Assembly: GCA_900542355.1 (NCBI GenBank)
Contig: UQNE01000014.1
Span: 1 to 64,000 of the forward strand
Source: an uncultured Bacteroidales bacterium
GTDB taxonomy: Bacteria > Bacteroidota > Bacteroidia > Bacteroidales > Paludibacteraceae
Length of the DNA: 64,000 bases
Reading direction: 5' to 3'
Under the pieces are notes generated by a model, which did not search any database, was not told where the DNA came from, and saw nothing but the letters and a program-made list of their open reading frames with translations. How positions within the stretch are numbered: position 1 is the first letter of the stretch; every line of letters starts with the position of its first letter. This document shows positions 8,806-17,012 of the stretch, one piece after another. A program made the translations under genes and the position numbers.

Positions 8806-9837
8806 TTATTTTTGTTTTTGCGTGTTATTCTCCAATTGTTTGCGCTCGCGTACAATCTCTTCTTGAAGTGTCTGTACGGAGGGTAATTCCAACATGTATT
8901 TGGATGCAAAAATCTGTTTGTGTTCGGCACGAACGGAGTATTTGACTACCGCTTCGTTTTTTTCGGAACACAATATCAAGCCCAATGTGGGATTGTCGTC
9001 GGTGTGCTTGTAGAGGTCATCAAACATACGGATGTAACTATCCATCTGCCCGACATCTTGATGCGTGAGTTTGCCTAATTTGAGGTCAATCAGTACATGG
9101 CACTTGAGTATGGAATGGTAGAAAACCAAGTCCACATAGAAATCTTCGTCCTCATAACGCATCAGTTTCTGTCGTGCCACAAAGCAAAAACCTTTACCCA
9201 ATTCCAATAAGAAAGACTGCAAGTTGTCTATCAGTCCTTGCTCTATGGTGGATTCGTGCAGCGCAGGATAGTTTTTCAGATTGAGGAAATCAAGCACATA
9301 AGGGTCGTGGATGAAATCCTGCGGAATGAGTGTCGATAGTTTTTCAACGGCTTCCGAACGCACAGAATCTTTGTCTGCACTATTAAGCAAACGCTCGTAG
9401 TACAGCACGGAAATTTGTCTATCCAATTGCCGCGAAGACCACGCCTGCTCTGCCGCCTCGTTCATATACCACAGGCGTGCTTGGTCGTTTTTTACCTTGA
9501 TTAGCAGGCGATAATGCGACCAAGTCAATTCGGGACGCAGTGTGTCCCCTTTTGGAAACTCAAGGTAAAATTGTCGAATTTTGCGTAATTCCCTAACACC
9601 AAATCCCTTTCCAAACTCCTTTGTCAGTTTGGTGGAAAGTTCCTCCAAAACAGCCTTTCCGTACTCGGCACGCGCGTTGCCGTTTTGCTCGTCTTCCACA
9701 ATCAACTTGCCGATGTTCCAATAAGCAGTAACCATCGCAAAATTCACCGCCTTATATGCAGTGTGCCGCGCAGAAAGCAGTATCTCGCGGATGTTGGTGA
9801 GAAGTTGATTATTATTTTGCTTTATGATTTCGTCCAT
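8806..9837 (-). CDS. YhcG-type PDDEXK nuclease (DUF1016)
   Basis: Protein of 343 residues with the DUF1016 architecture. A helical N-terminal domain (about 10-160) carries VTAYWNIGKLI and LRKIRQFYLEFP with the WSHYRLL signature. A C-terminal PDDEXK nuclease-like domain follows, with D236 in FYVDLVFYH and the DLK triad (251-253) in VLIDLKLGKL. Such proteins are found in restriction loci and as stand-alone genes, and are thought to act on DNA. Here it sits 12 bases from genes on both sides, between tagD and the cytidylyltransferase gene, so it is co-transcribed with the polymer genes. That is an odd place for a nuclease. Whether it defends the cell or the locus is unknown. Confidence 0.85.
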   Translation of the reverse strand: MDEIIKQNNNQLLTNIREILLSARHTAYKAVNFAMVTAYWNIGKLIVEDEQNGNARAEYGKAVLEELSTKLTKEFGKGFGVRELRKIRQFYLEFPKGDTLRPELTWSHYRLLIKVKNDQARLWYMNEAAEQAWSSRQLDRQISVLYYERLLNSADKDSVRSEAVEKLSTLIPQDFIHDPYVLDFLNLKNYPALHESTIEQGLIDNLQSFLLELGKGFCFVARQKLMRYEDEDFYVDLVFYHSILKCHVLIDLKLGKLTHQDVGQMDSYIRMFDDLYKHTDDNPTLGLILCSEKNEAVVKYSVRAEHKQIFASKYMLELPSVQTLQEEIVRERKQLENNTQKQK

Positions 9838-9849
9838 TGGGCAGTTCTC

Positions 9850-10584
9850 TTAAATATCTTCTTTGTAGGTTATTTTTCGGTTGGCGGGGTCGCCTTGCAC
9901 GATGCAGATGGGGACTTCGGGCAGGTAGCGATGGACGATTCCGCAGTCGTCGGTGGCTTGCAGGTGCGGGTCTTGCAGAGCCCGGTCGTATGCCTCCGCG
10001 ATTACCTCCAAACGGAATGCCTGTGGCGTTTGGGCACACATCAATGTCGCCCGCGGCGGAATATCTTGCACAACTTTGTCCGTTATATTCTCCGAAACAG
10101 AATACATCGTATCGGTGGCAGGTATCGCCACGGTTACAGCCCTATGCGTCTCTAACGCCTTGCACACATCGTTGATAATTCGCTGACTGACAAACGGACG
10201 TGCGGCATCGTGGAGGAGGATATTTGTTATAGGATGGTTATAGGATGCTTGTAGGATAGGTACCCCGATTCTTTGTTCCTTGTTCTTTATTCTTTGTTCT
10301 ATTTCTTGAATGGCGTTCACGCTTGATTCCCAACGCTCACTACCCCCCGCAATGATAAACGCCACTTTCTGCCACCCGTTACGGAGCAACATCTCTTCGG
10401 CGCACGCGATATAGTCCGGGTGCATTACGATACCTATCTCATCTATGCATTCCGCCTGTTCAAAGGCTGCCACGGAGTGTTCCAAAATAGTCTGTCCGTC
10501 TGCCAAGGTCAGCAACTGTTTGGGCATACCTCCTCCCATTCGGCTACCCGTTCCGCCCGCTAATATGATGGCTATATTTCTCAT
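9850..10584 (-). CDS. IspD/TarI-family cytidylyltransferase
   Basis: CTP-dependent nucleotidyltransferase of 244 residues. ILAGGTGSRMGGGMPKQ (7-23) is the CTP-binding loop; LLHDAARPFV and QTPQAFRLE are family motifs. The fold is shared by IspD (methylerythritol phosphate pathway), TarI and Bcs1 (ribitol-5-phosphate). A dxs-like gene lies 46 kb away, which would suit IspD. Its position in the same string as tagD, an SDR and a glycerophosphotransferase fits a TarI-like role making CDP-ribitol. Sequence alone does not decide, and I lean to TarI-like. Its start overlaps the fic stop by four bases. Confidence 0.8.
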   Translation of the reverse strand: MRNIAIILAGGTGSRMGGGMPKQLLTLADGQTILEHSVAAFEQAECIDEIGIVMHPDYIACAEEMLLRNGWQKVAFIIAGGSERWESSVNAIQEIEQRIKNKEQRIGVPILQASYNHPITNILLHDAARPFVSQRIINDVCKALETHRAVTVAIPATDTMYSVSENITDKVVQDIPPRATLMCAQTPQAFRLEVIAEAYDRALQDPHLQATDDCGIVHRYLPEVPICIVQGDPANRKITYKEDI

Positions 10585-11693
10585 TGCTCGATTTCTTTCA
10601 ACATTTGATATATCATTAGTCCTTTTACGGTTAGCAAGTATTTTTGGCGAGGATGCTTTGGGGAATTAGGGTACAATAGATGTACATATCCCCTCTGAAT
10701 GGCAGGTGTTAAACTATAGTCTTCAAAATTGGCTCTATCTTTCAAACCCAATGATTGCATCAGTTCTTTTTTAGACAACTGTTGTTCGTTGATAGCAAGC
10801 ACCAATCGTCGTATCGGTTCAGAGATACTATTGATGTCAAGACTTGAGGGGGTACTTGAGGGCGATGGCTGTAACTCTGTCGGTGGGTTGATAAGCATAT
10901 AGCGATTTTTCAGTTCGTTATGCTCACCTAAAAGGAGATTTCTAAAGAAACGCTCAAGGAATTGATAATTATAGTCTATCCCGTTGGTTGCATTCTTATA
11001 GTTGGCACGCACCAAAGCATTGCGGAAATACCAAGAGTTCTCTGCAAACAGGCTGTTGTCTATATCAAAACCGATAGAACGCAAATATAAGATAGTGAAT
11101 ACGGCAGTGGTACTCGTATTACCCTCACCGAAAGCATGTATCTGCCATAGACCTGCTACAAACTGGGCAATATGTGCCACGATAGCATCTGCGGACAAAC
11201 CTTTGTAACTAAAAGCACGCTCTTTTTCAAGGTCGTATTCTATAGCGGGACGGATATCCATATAGTTTAGATAATTGACTGTTCCCCCGCGAAGGCCCCA
11301 TTCTTTTTTGGTGATGTTGTAATCTCGGATACGCTCCGCAAATTTATATACTCCGGTGAATAGATGCTTGTGGATAGACACATATCCGGGCAAAGTAAAA
11401 CCAACCGTGTTGCTTTCAAGCAATTCAACTATTTTTGAGGACACAGAATCTGCCTCAAATTGGTCGTCATCATCGGCAGTGCGCTTTGTCTTCGATTGGT
11501 AGTAGGTATGTACCAATCGTTGCGCATCTTTTATGCTTATATCCCCCTCGATGTGCTTGCGGGCAGTCTCGCGCAGATAGTTAGAGGTTTTCAGTCCGTC
11601 CACATCTTGCAGACCGATAGCCACAGCCCAAGCCTCCGCCCTCTCGCGTTGAGACGGTTCGCCTTGTCGTATGTAGTAATCAAACTCTGTCAT
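10581..11693 (-). CDS. Fic-domain protein with altered active site
   Basis: Protein of 370 residues with three parts. Residues about 20-70 resemble a VbhA-like antitoxin helix set (HIEGDISIKDAQRLVHTYY). Residues 80-260 form the Fic core. From about 290 a winged-helix-like tail follows. Fic enzymes transfer AMP or another moiety from a nucleotide to a target hydroxyl. The catalytic histidine is kept in IHAFGEGNTST (H186), but the last position of the HxFx(D/E)GNxR motif is serine (S194, codon AGT at 11112-11114) rather than the arginine that contacts the nucleotide phosphates. Activity may thus be lost or changed. It overlaps the cytidylyltransferase gene by four bases. Confidence 0.85.
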   Translation of the reverse strand: MTEFDYYIRQGEPSQRERAEAWAVAIGLQDVDGLKTSNYLRETARKHIEGDISIKDAQRLVHTYYQSKTKRTADDDDQFEADSVSSKIVELLESNTVGFTLPGYVSIHKHLFTGVYKFAERIRDYNITKKEWGLRGGTVNYLNYMDIRPAIEYDLEKERAFSYKGLSADAIVAHIAQFVAGLWQIHAFGEGNTSTTAVFTILYLRSIGFDIDNSLFAENSWYFRNALVRANYKNATNGIDYNYQFLERFFRNLLLGEHNELKNRYMLINPPTELQPSPSSTPSSLDINSISEPIRRLVLAINEQQLSKKELMQSLGLKDRANFEDYSLTPAIQRGYVHLLYPNSPKHPRQKYLLTVKGLMIYQMLKEIEQ

Positions 11694-11765
11694 CTGTCTG
11701 CTTTATATTTTATTCTATCCAACCTCTAATAATTCTATCTAACCTCTAATGGCACGAAGTGCGTT

Positions 11766-12710
11766 CTAACTTCCAACAGCGCAGCGCTCTATCCTCTCTT
11801 GTACCAAACTCCAATATCGGTCTTGCATCTCGGCGGGCAGAAACGACGAACGGATAGTGCCTTCCCAAGCGGGGTATGTCCTCTCGAACTTGCGGAATAT
11901 GTTGCTCACCACTTTCTCGTTCATCCCGCTACTGAGCATGGTTTTCTCAAAGTCCGTGCGTGCCAGTTTGCGTTTCTTCTCATTGAGCGTCAGAGCCAAC
12001 TCCTCATTGTCTTTTGGATTCACAATGGCTACATTTAGCAGGTCGTATGCAGGAGTCAGTACATATCCGCTATCGGTGGGGCGATACAACGAAAAATTCT
12101 TCAGGTGCATATCGTTGTTGCCTGTCAACCAACAGAATAGCAACAACTCGTAGTAACGCATTACATCCAAAGTAGGGGCTGACGAATAGCGTGTTATCAC
12201 TTTGGCTACCTGCTCGCACGAACTCTTGTATTTGTATTCCGTTTGCCGTTCGGATAGTTGGCACATATCCTCCATGGCTATTTTCTCGCCACTCGTTGTG
12301 CGGTCGATACGCTTGGTCAAGTAGCCTATTTCGCCGTCTGCCAAACGGATGAGTGTGTGAGGCACAACGCTAATCTTGCTTTGCTCTGCCAAGTGCATTG
12401 TCAAGTCCTCCACCTCGGGCAAGTAGGGATATAGTTCCGTCTGTGGCTTGAAGATATACCCTCCCCATCGCCCTACAATCGTCAAGCGTTTGCTGCCCTT
12501 GTGGTTTTGCAGATGCAAGGAAATCTTGGGCTGCACGCCTGTCAAGGTGGTTTGTGCGGCTATCACTTCGGCTGCCAACTTGTCCATATCAGCGCGTGTA
12601 TAGTTGAACACCGGCACCGTACTCGTACCGAAAAAACGGCGAGCACAAACTAGGTGGAAATCTTTTTCACCTGCACCCAATGGCTTATAGCAATACAAAC
12701 ACTTACACAT
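11766..12710 (-). CDS. hipT: HipT-like serine/threonine kinase toxin
   Basis: HipA-family kinase lacking its own N-terminal subdomain, as in HipT of tripartite HipBST systems; HipT of E. coli phosphorylates TrpS. With the start at 12710 it has 314 residues. A small cysteine-rich head (CKCLYCYKPLG, then HLVCARRFFG) opens the protein. TLTGVQPKISL contains the glycine loop, GNNDMHLKNFS (about 197-207) the catalytic loop Asp and Asn, and LTPAYDLLN the metal-binding Asp. The ATG at 12710 is two bases after the hipS stop, which decides the start. The kinase motifs look intact, so the toxin is probably active. Confidence 0.85.
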   Translation of the reverse strand: MCKCLYCYKPLGAGEKDFHLVCARRFFGTSTVPVFNYTRADMDKLAAEVIAAQTTLTGVQPKISLHLQNHKGSKRLTIVGRWGGYIFKPQTELYPYLPEVEDLTMHLAEQSKISVVPHTLIRLADGEIGYLTKRIDRTTSGEKIAMEDMCQLSERQTEYKYKSSCEQVAKVITRYSSAPTLDVMRYYELLLFCWLTGNNDMHLKNFSLYRPTDSGYVLTPAYDLLNVAIVNPKDNEELALTLNEKKRKLARTDFEKTMLSSGMNEKVVSNIFRKFERTYPAWEGTIRSSFLPAEMQDRYWSLVQERIERCAVGS

Positions 12711-12712
12711 AA

Positions 12713-13033
12713 TCAATCCGTCGCATTTACCACACTCACCGCCCCGATACAATCTTTGCAACACAATAGCAGCAGACCCATTCTATCCAACATACTTATA
12801 TCCGTGTTGCGCACCGCCACATCCAATAACCAACCCTCCGGTATCAGTCCGTCGAAGAACGGAAAAAGCACTTTGCTCTCGTATGCAACGCCCGACAAGG
12901 GCATTGTCAGACTTATCGGCAACGCATTCGCTTGTTGCAGATAGGCGGGGTAGTACGAGAAACGATAGCACGCATCTGTTTCCTCCAACAGTCCCGCTAA
13001 GGAGTTTTGATAATATATTTCAGCCTTGCGCAT
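12713..13033 (-). CDS. hipS: HipS-like small subunit (HipA N-subdomain 1)
   Basis: Protein of 106 residues equal to the N-terminal subdomain of HipA as a separate gene. Signatures are YYQNSLAGLLEE, ISLTMPLSG, LFPFFDGLIPEGWLLD and DRMGLLLLCCKDCIGAV, all from the HipA N1 domain. In the characterised E. coli HipBST system, HipS is the antitoxin while HipB boosts it and binds DNA. It overlaps hipB by 14 bases and stops two bases before hipT, giving the gene order hipB-hipS-hipT. I see no frameshift joining it to the kinase; the stop (TGA at 12713-12715) is clean. Confidence 0.85.
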   Translation of the reverse strand: MRKAEIYYQNSLAGLLEETDACYRFSYYPAYLQQANALPISLTMPLSGVAYESKVLFPFFDGLIPEGWLLDVAVRNTDISMLDRMGLLLLCCKDCIGAVSVVNATD

Positions 13034-13232
13034 TGTCTTTTCGTTGCGGAACTAATTCATAATTAAACAAATTCAACACCTGGTTTACTTTATCCATACG
13101 CAACGACACTTTCCCCTGCTCCAATTCGCGAACAAAAAACAAACTCACCCCTGACCTATATGCCAAGTCTTCCTGCGTCATCCCATATTGCTTACGCAGG
13201 CTTTTTACACTTTCTGATAGTTTCGTTTTCAT
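13020..13232 (-). CDS. hipB: HipB-like XRE regulator
   Basis: DNA-binding protein of 70 residues with one Cro/C1 helix-turn-helix: SLRKQYGMTQEDLAYRSGVS followed by FFVRELEQGK. Length and motif match HipB/Y4mF antitoxin regulators, which dimerise on promoter palindromes. It heads the hipBST operon. Two copies of an 18-bp dyad lie 78 and 160 bases upstream of its ATG and are the likely binding sites, giving autoregulation. Confidence 0.88.
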   Translation of the reverse strand: MKTKLSESVKSLRKQYGMTQEDLAYRSGVSLFFVRELEQGKVSLRMDKVNQVLNLFNYELVPQRKDNAQG

Positions 13233-13309
13233 CTTGTTCTTGTAGTTTTAATAGTAGCCTAACAGCATGCAAGTGCGATTCAACAGCGTTAGCGGTCTAA
13301 ATTCCTAAC

Positions 13310-13327
13310 TATATGTGTTCGCATATA
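13310..13327. promoter_or_regulatory. Candidate HipB operator 1
   Basis: Perfect inverted repeat TATATG, six-base spacer, CATATA, upstream of hipB. A second, near-identical dyad lies 82 bases away. Paired dyads upstream of an XRE antitoxin gene are typical operators. Confidence 0.55.
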
Positions 13328-13391
13328 ATTCTGCAAATAATGTGCCAAATTATATTAGATTTCATATAGTTTGTATGTTCCTGGGGCAATT

Positions 13392-13409
13392 TATATGCGT
13401 TCTGATATA
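13392..13409. promoter_or_regulatory. Candidate HipB operator 2
   Basis: TATATG, spacer CGTTCT, GATATA. This differs from operator 1 by one base in the second arm, and the spacers are related (TGTTCG and CGTTCT). The rest of 13233-13559 holds nothing else I recognise. Confidence 0.5.
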
Positions 13410-13559
13410 ATTTTACTCAACTATTCCTCACTCGCAGTTTGTTTGGCTTTTTTATGGGCTTTATATGGAGTTCTCTCAGAGTAATTAATCGTTGATTAAC
13501 TGTAATCCGGGGGGCATAAAACCGTGGACGCAATGGGGGGCTTACAAGAGAACCAAGGC

Positions 13560-14075
13560 TTATACAGAGCCCGCATGCGCAGTGAGAATCATCTCGCATA
13601 TCTCGCGTATGGCCCCATCACCGCCGTTATGCGTCAGGCAGATGATGCCCGGTATGCTTTTTATCTCCGGCATGGCGTTTCGTGGACATACGGCAGTGCC
13701 TACCCGGCTTAGCAGGTCGAGATCGTTGATGTCATCGCCAACAAAGCATACCTCCTCCAAACTGATTTCCAACTCTTTGCAAATCTCTTCGGCTGCGGCT
13801 AACTTGGTAGTGCAACCCTTTGTCACTTGGCTGCCCACACCCATTCGCAGATACTCCATCCCCAGTTTCTCTGCACGCCGAGCCACGATGGGAGTATTTT
13901 CGCTCGTCAGTATGCCGCATGGGATACCTGCTTTGCGCAGTCGAACAACACCCATACCGTCATACACGCAAAAGCGTTTCATCTCATCGCCCGTGGCACT
14001 ATAGTACATCCCGCCATCGGTCATACAGCCGTCCACATCGGTAAGAAATAGTTTTATATCTTTCAGGTTTGCCAT
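13560..14075 (-). CDS. kdsC: KdsC-type HAD phosphatase
   Basis: HAD-superfamily C0 phosphatase of 171 residues, the type that removes phosphate from KDO-8-phosphate before CMP-KDO synthesis for lipopolysaccharide. Motif I is LTDVDGCMTDGG with nucleophile and acid at D13 and D15; SEN is the motif II region; the motif III lysine lies in KGCTTKL; motif IV is VGDDINDLDLL. Length fits KdsC, which works as a tetramer. No kds genes adjoin it, so activity on another sugar phosphate (for example in nonulosonate synthesis) is possible. The start at 14075 gives a normal N-terminus. Confidence 0.85.
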   Translation of the reverse strand: MANLKDIKLFLTDVDGCMTDGGMYYSATGDEMKRFCVYDGMGVVRLRKAGIPCGILTSENTPIVARRAEKLGMEYLRMGVGSQVTKGCTTKLAAAEEICKELEISLEEVCFVGDDINDLDLLSRVGTAVCPRNAMPEIKSIPGIICLTHNGGDGAIREICEMILTAHAGSV

Positions 14076-14363
14076 TCCTTATTTTATTTATAGTCTTTTG
14101 TCATTTGCCAATCCCGCTACCCAAATCTCATTCCCTATCGAACACGCATTGAAATCTACAGCCCACTTTCAAAAATCTACACTTGAAATTCCAATACAGA
14201 AATCCAAAACTGTATATTCCGTCATTCTATCACCTTGCAAAGGTACACTTATTTTCTCTAATCTGCAAATAATCAGCAAAAATATGTGGAAGTTTTCTGT
14301 GGAAATAATGGGTTGTTGAGCGATTTTGACAAAGAGTGCACAGACGCTTCAGTCAATCAGAAA
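14076..14363. other. Intergenic, nothing recognised
   Basis: AT-rich DNA between the kdsC start and the pgi terminator. A kdsC promoter should lie here, but no TTG-N20-TAnnTTTG match is convincing; CAAAGGTA at 14237-14244 (minus-strand TACCTTTG) is the best -7 candidate. Confidence 0.35.
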
Positions 14364-14397
14364 TGAAAAAAAGAGGACTGTGTTGTACAGTCCTCTT
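14364..14397 (-). terminator. Rho-independent terminator of pgi
   Basis: An 11-bp perfect stem (AAGAGGACTGT, 14371-14381, pairing with 14387-14397) with a 5-base loop is followed on the minus strand by seven T residues. It lies about 85 bases after the pgi stop. Confidence 0.85.
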
Positions 14398-14481
14398 TCT
14401 TAGAATGCATAATGAAGAATGCATAATGATATGCGTAATTATATGATAATTACATGTTCTCTATTCAATCGTCGGAGTTGT

Positions 14482-15810
14482 TTAGAGTCGTGCTTTGATG
14501 GCGGCGGATTCTGCTTCGTAGCCGGGTTTGTCGAGGAGGGCAAACATATTCTTCTTGTATGCCTCTACACCAGGTTGATTGAAGGGATTGACGCCAAGAA
14601 TATAGCCGGAGATACCGCAAGCGCGCTCGAAGAAATAGATGAGTTCGCCGAGGTAGTACTCGTTGAGGGCGGGCACGGTAATCTTCATATTAGGCACTCC
14701 GCCATCTACATGAGCAAGCATGGTACCGAGTTCGGCCATCTTGTTGACCTCATCAACGCGCTTGCCTGCGAGGAAATTAAGTCCGTCGAGGTTAGCCTTA
14801 TCGAATGGGAACTCAACAGTGTGGTTAGGTTCTGCGACCGAGATAACGGTCTCGAAGAGATGACGCTCACCGTCTTGTATATACTGACCCATTGAGTGGA
14901 GATCGGTTGTGAAATCGACGCTTGCGGGGAAGATACCCTTGTGGTCTTTACCCTCGGACTCTCCGTAGAGTTGTTTCCACCACTCCGATACATAGTGCAA
15001 TTTGGGGTGGAAATTGACGAGCAACTCAATCTTCTTGTCCTGCTCGGTGTAGATACTATTGCGTGCGGCAGCATACTGTGCAGCGGGGTTCTGCTCAAAG
15101 GGTGTATCGATACCGCATACCTCAGCCATGCGAGCGGCACCACCGATGAGGGTGCGGATGTCGAAGCCTGCGCAAGCGATAGGGAGCAAGCCTACGGGGC
15201 TAAGCACCGAGAAACGGCCACCGATGTTGTCCTCGATGACGAAAGTCTTGTAGCCCTCTTGTGTAGCGAGTGTGCGGAGTGCGCCTTTGCGGGCATCGGT
15301 GATGCAGACGATGAGGTCTTTGGCAGCCTCGACACCTTGTTGCTGCTCAAGTTGCGTCTTGAGGAGGCGGAAGGCGAGTGCAGGTTCGGTGGTAGTACCG
15401 GACTTAGAGATACAGATGATACCGAAACGCTTGCCTTTGAGCAAGTTCTGGAGTTCGTAGAGGTAGTCCTCGCCGATGTTCTGACCGGCATAGACGATAG
15501 CAGGTTTATTGCCTTCGAGCCAAGCGAAAGACGATGAGAGTGCGTCGATGACGGCTTTAGCACCGAGGTAGGAGCCACCGATACCGATGCAGACGATGAC
15601 TTCGCATTGTTTGCGGAGCAGGTCGGCAGTAGCCTGAATATCATCGAGTTGCGGACGGATGTCTGCGGGCAGGTTCATCCACCCTAAGAAATCATTGCCT
15701 TTGCCCGTGCCATTAACGAGCATCTCTTGGCACTCGGCTACTTTGCTTTTGTACGCATTTACCGCCTCGGCACTGACCGCCTTGGCGTAGGAAAATTGAA
15801 TATCGTTCAT
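14482..15810 (-). CDS. pgi: Glucose-6-phosphate isomerase
   Basis: Cytosolic enzyme interconverting glucose-6-phosphate and fructose-6-phosphate. At 442 residues it is of the short bacterial type. The sugar-phosphate-binding SIS folds are seen in CIGIGGSYLGAKAVIDAL (about 75-92) and CISKSGTTTEPALAFRLL. The later GKDHKGIFPASVDFTTDLHS segment is a family signature, and a catalytic histidine lies in the HTVEFPFDKANLDGL region. It has its own strong terminator, and gpsA lies 116 bases upstream on the same strand. Confidence 0.95.
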   Translation of the reverse strand: MNDIQFSYAKAVSAEAVNAYKSKVAECQEMLVNGTGKGNDFLGWMNLPADIRPQLDDIQATADLLRKQCEVIVCIGIGGSYLGAKAVIDALSSSFAWLEGNKPAIVYAGQNIGEDYLYELQNLLKGKRFGIICISKSGTTTEPALAFRLLKTQLEQQQGVEAAKDLIVCITDARKGALRTLATQEGYKTFVIEDNIGGRFSVLSPVGLLPIACAGFDIRTLIGGAARMAEVCGIDTPFEQNPAAQYAAARNSIYTEQDKKIELLVNFHPKLHYVSEWWKQLYGESEGKDHKGIFPASVDFTTDLHSMGQYIQDGERHLFETVISVAEPNHTVEFPFDKANLDGLNFLAGKRVDEVNKMAELGTMLAHVDGGVPNMKITVPALNEYYLGELIYFFERACGISGYILGVNPFNQPGVEAYKKNMFALLDKPGYEAESAAIKARL

Positions 15811-15845
15811 AGTTTTTTATATGTTGATTAGTTGATTCGTATTTT

Positions 15846-15881
15846 TTCTAGATATTCTAGGGGTTCTAGGATTTCTAGGGG
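15846..15881. repeat. 9-bp tandem TTCTAG repeat, four units
   Basis: TTCTAG occurs at 15846, 15855, 15864 and 15873, exactly nine bases apart, between pgi and gpsA. The same unit recurs at 46542-46604 and 48510-48532. Confidence 0.75.
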
Positions 15882-15926
15882 CATTATTCATTATGCATTA
15901 TTCATTATGCATTGTATTTGCCTTAG

Positions 15927-16916
15927 TTATTGCAGTTTTTGTGTGAGTTGGCGGATGACTTGGGTAGGGGATTTGCGGTTGTAGAGTATGTCGTACATTG
16001 CGTCCACGATAGGTAGGCTGACAGCATAACGCTCGTTGGCGCAGTGTATGGCACGCGTACCATAGTACCCTTCTGCTACCATCTCCATCTCCATCTGTGC
16101 GGCTTTGATACTGTAGCCGAGCCCAATCATCTGCCCAAACTGGCGGTTGCGTGAGAACTTAGAGTAGGCAGTAACAAGCACATCGCCGAGGTATCCGCTG
16201 GCTGTGATGTCGCGATGCGTATTGCTCACCGCTGTGGCGAAACGGAGTATCTCTTGCATAGCATTGGTGAGGAGTACGGCTTGGAAATTATCGCCATAGT
16301 GCAGGCTATGGCACATACCGGCGGCAATGGCGTAGATGTTCTTCATCACGCTGGAATACTCCAAACCAAGGACATCGCTACTAGTGGTAGTATGGACGAA
16401 AGAGGTTTGGAATAGGGTAGCCCACTCGTTGGCATTCTCGAGTTTCTCGCAGCCGATAGTAAGGTAACTGAGTCGTTCGAGGGCAATCTCCTCGGCGTGG
16501 CATGGGCCTGCGATGATACCTAACTGCTCCGTAGGGATTTTGAAACGCTCGTGCAGATAGTCGGTAACCAACTGATTCTCATCGGGTATCATCCCTTTGA
16601 CTGCCGAGATGACAATCTTGTGCGTCATATTGCGGCGAATCTTGTTGAGAGACTGCTTGACATAAGGCGAAGGGATAGCCAGAATGAGCAAATCGGACTG
16701 CGCGACCACCTTATTAATATCGGTTGAGAAATGAATACGCGAGACATCAAACTCCGCCACACCGAGATAAGACGGGTTTCGGCCTGTGGCAACGAACTCG
16801 TCTATCATCTCTTGGCGACGGATAAACCAATTGATTTCGGATTGGTTGGTGAGCATAATCTTGGCTAACGCCGTGGCCCACGAGCCCGAACCTAATATAG
16901 CAACTTTATATTGCAT
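15927..16916 (-). CDS. gpsA: Glycerol-3-phosphate dehydrogenase [NAD(P)+]
   Basis: Reduces dihydroxyacetone phosphate to sn-glycerol-3-phosphate for phospholipids and, in this strain, probably for the CDP-glycerol made by TagD. The protein has 329 residues. The N-terminal Rossmann motif is ILGSGSWATALA (7-18); VISAVKGM contains the conserved catalytic-domain lysine; IIAGPCHAEE and LEYSSVMKNIYAIAAGMCHS are family signatures. Length is normal. It lies between pgi and lysS on the minus strand, separated by repeat-rich gaps of 116 and 96 bases. Confidence 0.94.
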   Translation of the reverse strand: MQYKVAILGSGSWATALAKIMLTNQSEINWFIRRQEMIDEFVATGRNPSYLGVAEFDVSRIHFSTDINKVVAQSDLLILAIPSPYVKQSLNKIRRNMTHKIVISAVKGMIPDENQLVTDYLHERFKIPTEQLGIIAGPCHAEEIALERLSYLTIGCEKLENANEWATLFQTSFVHTTTSSDVLGLEYSSVMKNIYAIAAGMCHSLHYGDNFQAVLLTNAMQEILRFATAVSNTHRDITASGYLGDVLVTAYSKFSRNRQFGQMIGLGYSIKAAQMEMEMVAEGYYGTRAIHCANERYAVSLPIVDAMYDILYNRKSPTQVIRQLTQKLQ

Positions 16917-17012
16917 GTTTGTTTTTGTTCTCCGCTAAATGACTATTAAATATATAATTGCCATCAATTAGCCATATATTTCTGCATTATGCATTCTGCA
17001 TTATGCATTGAA

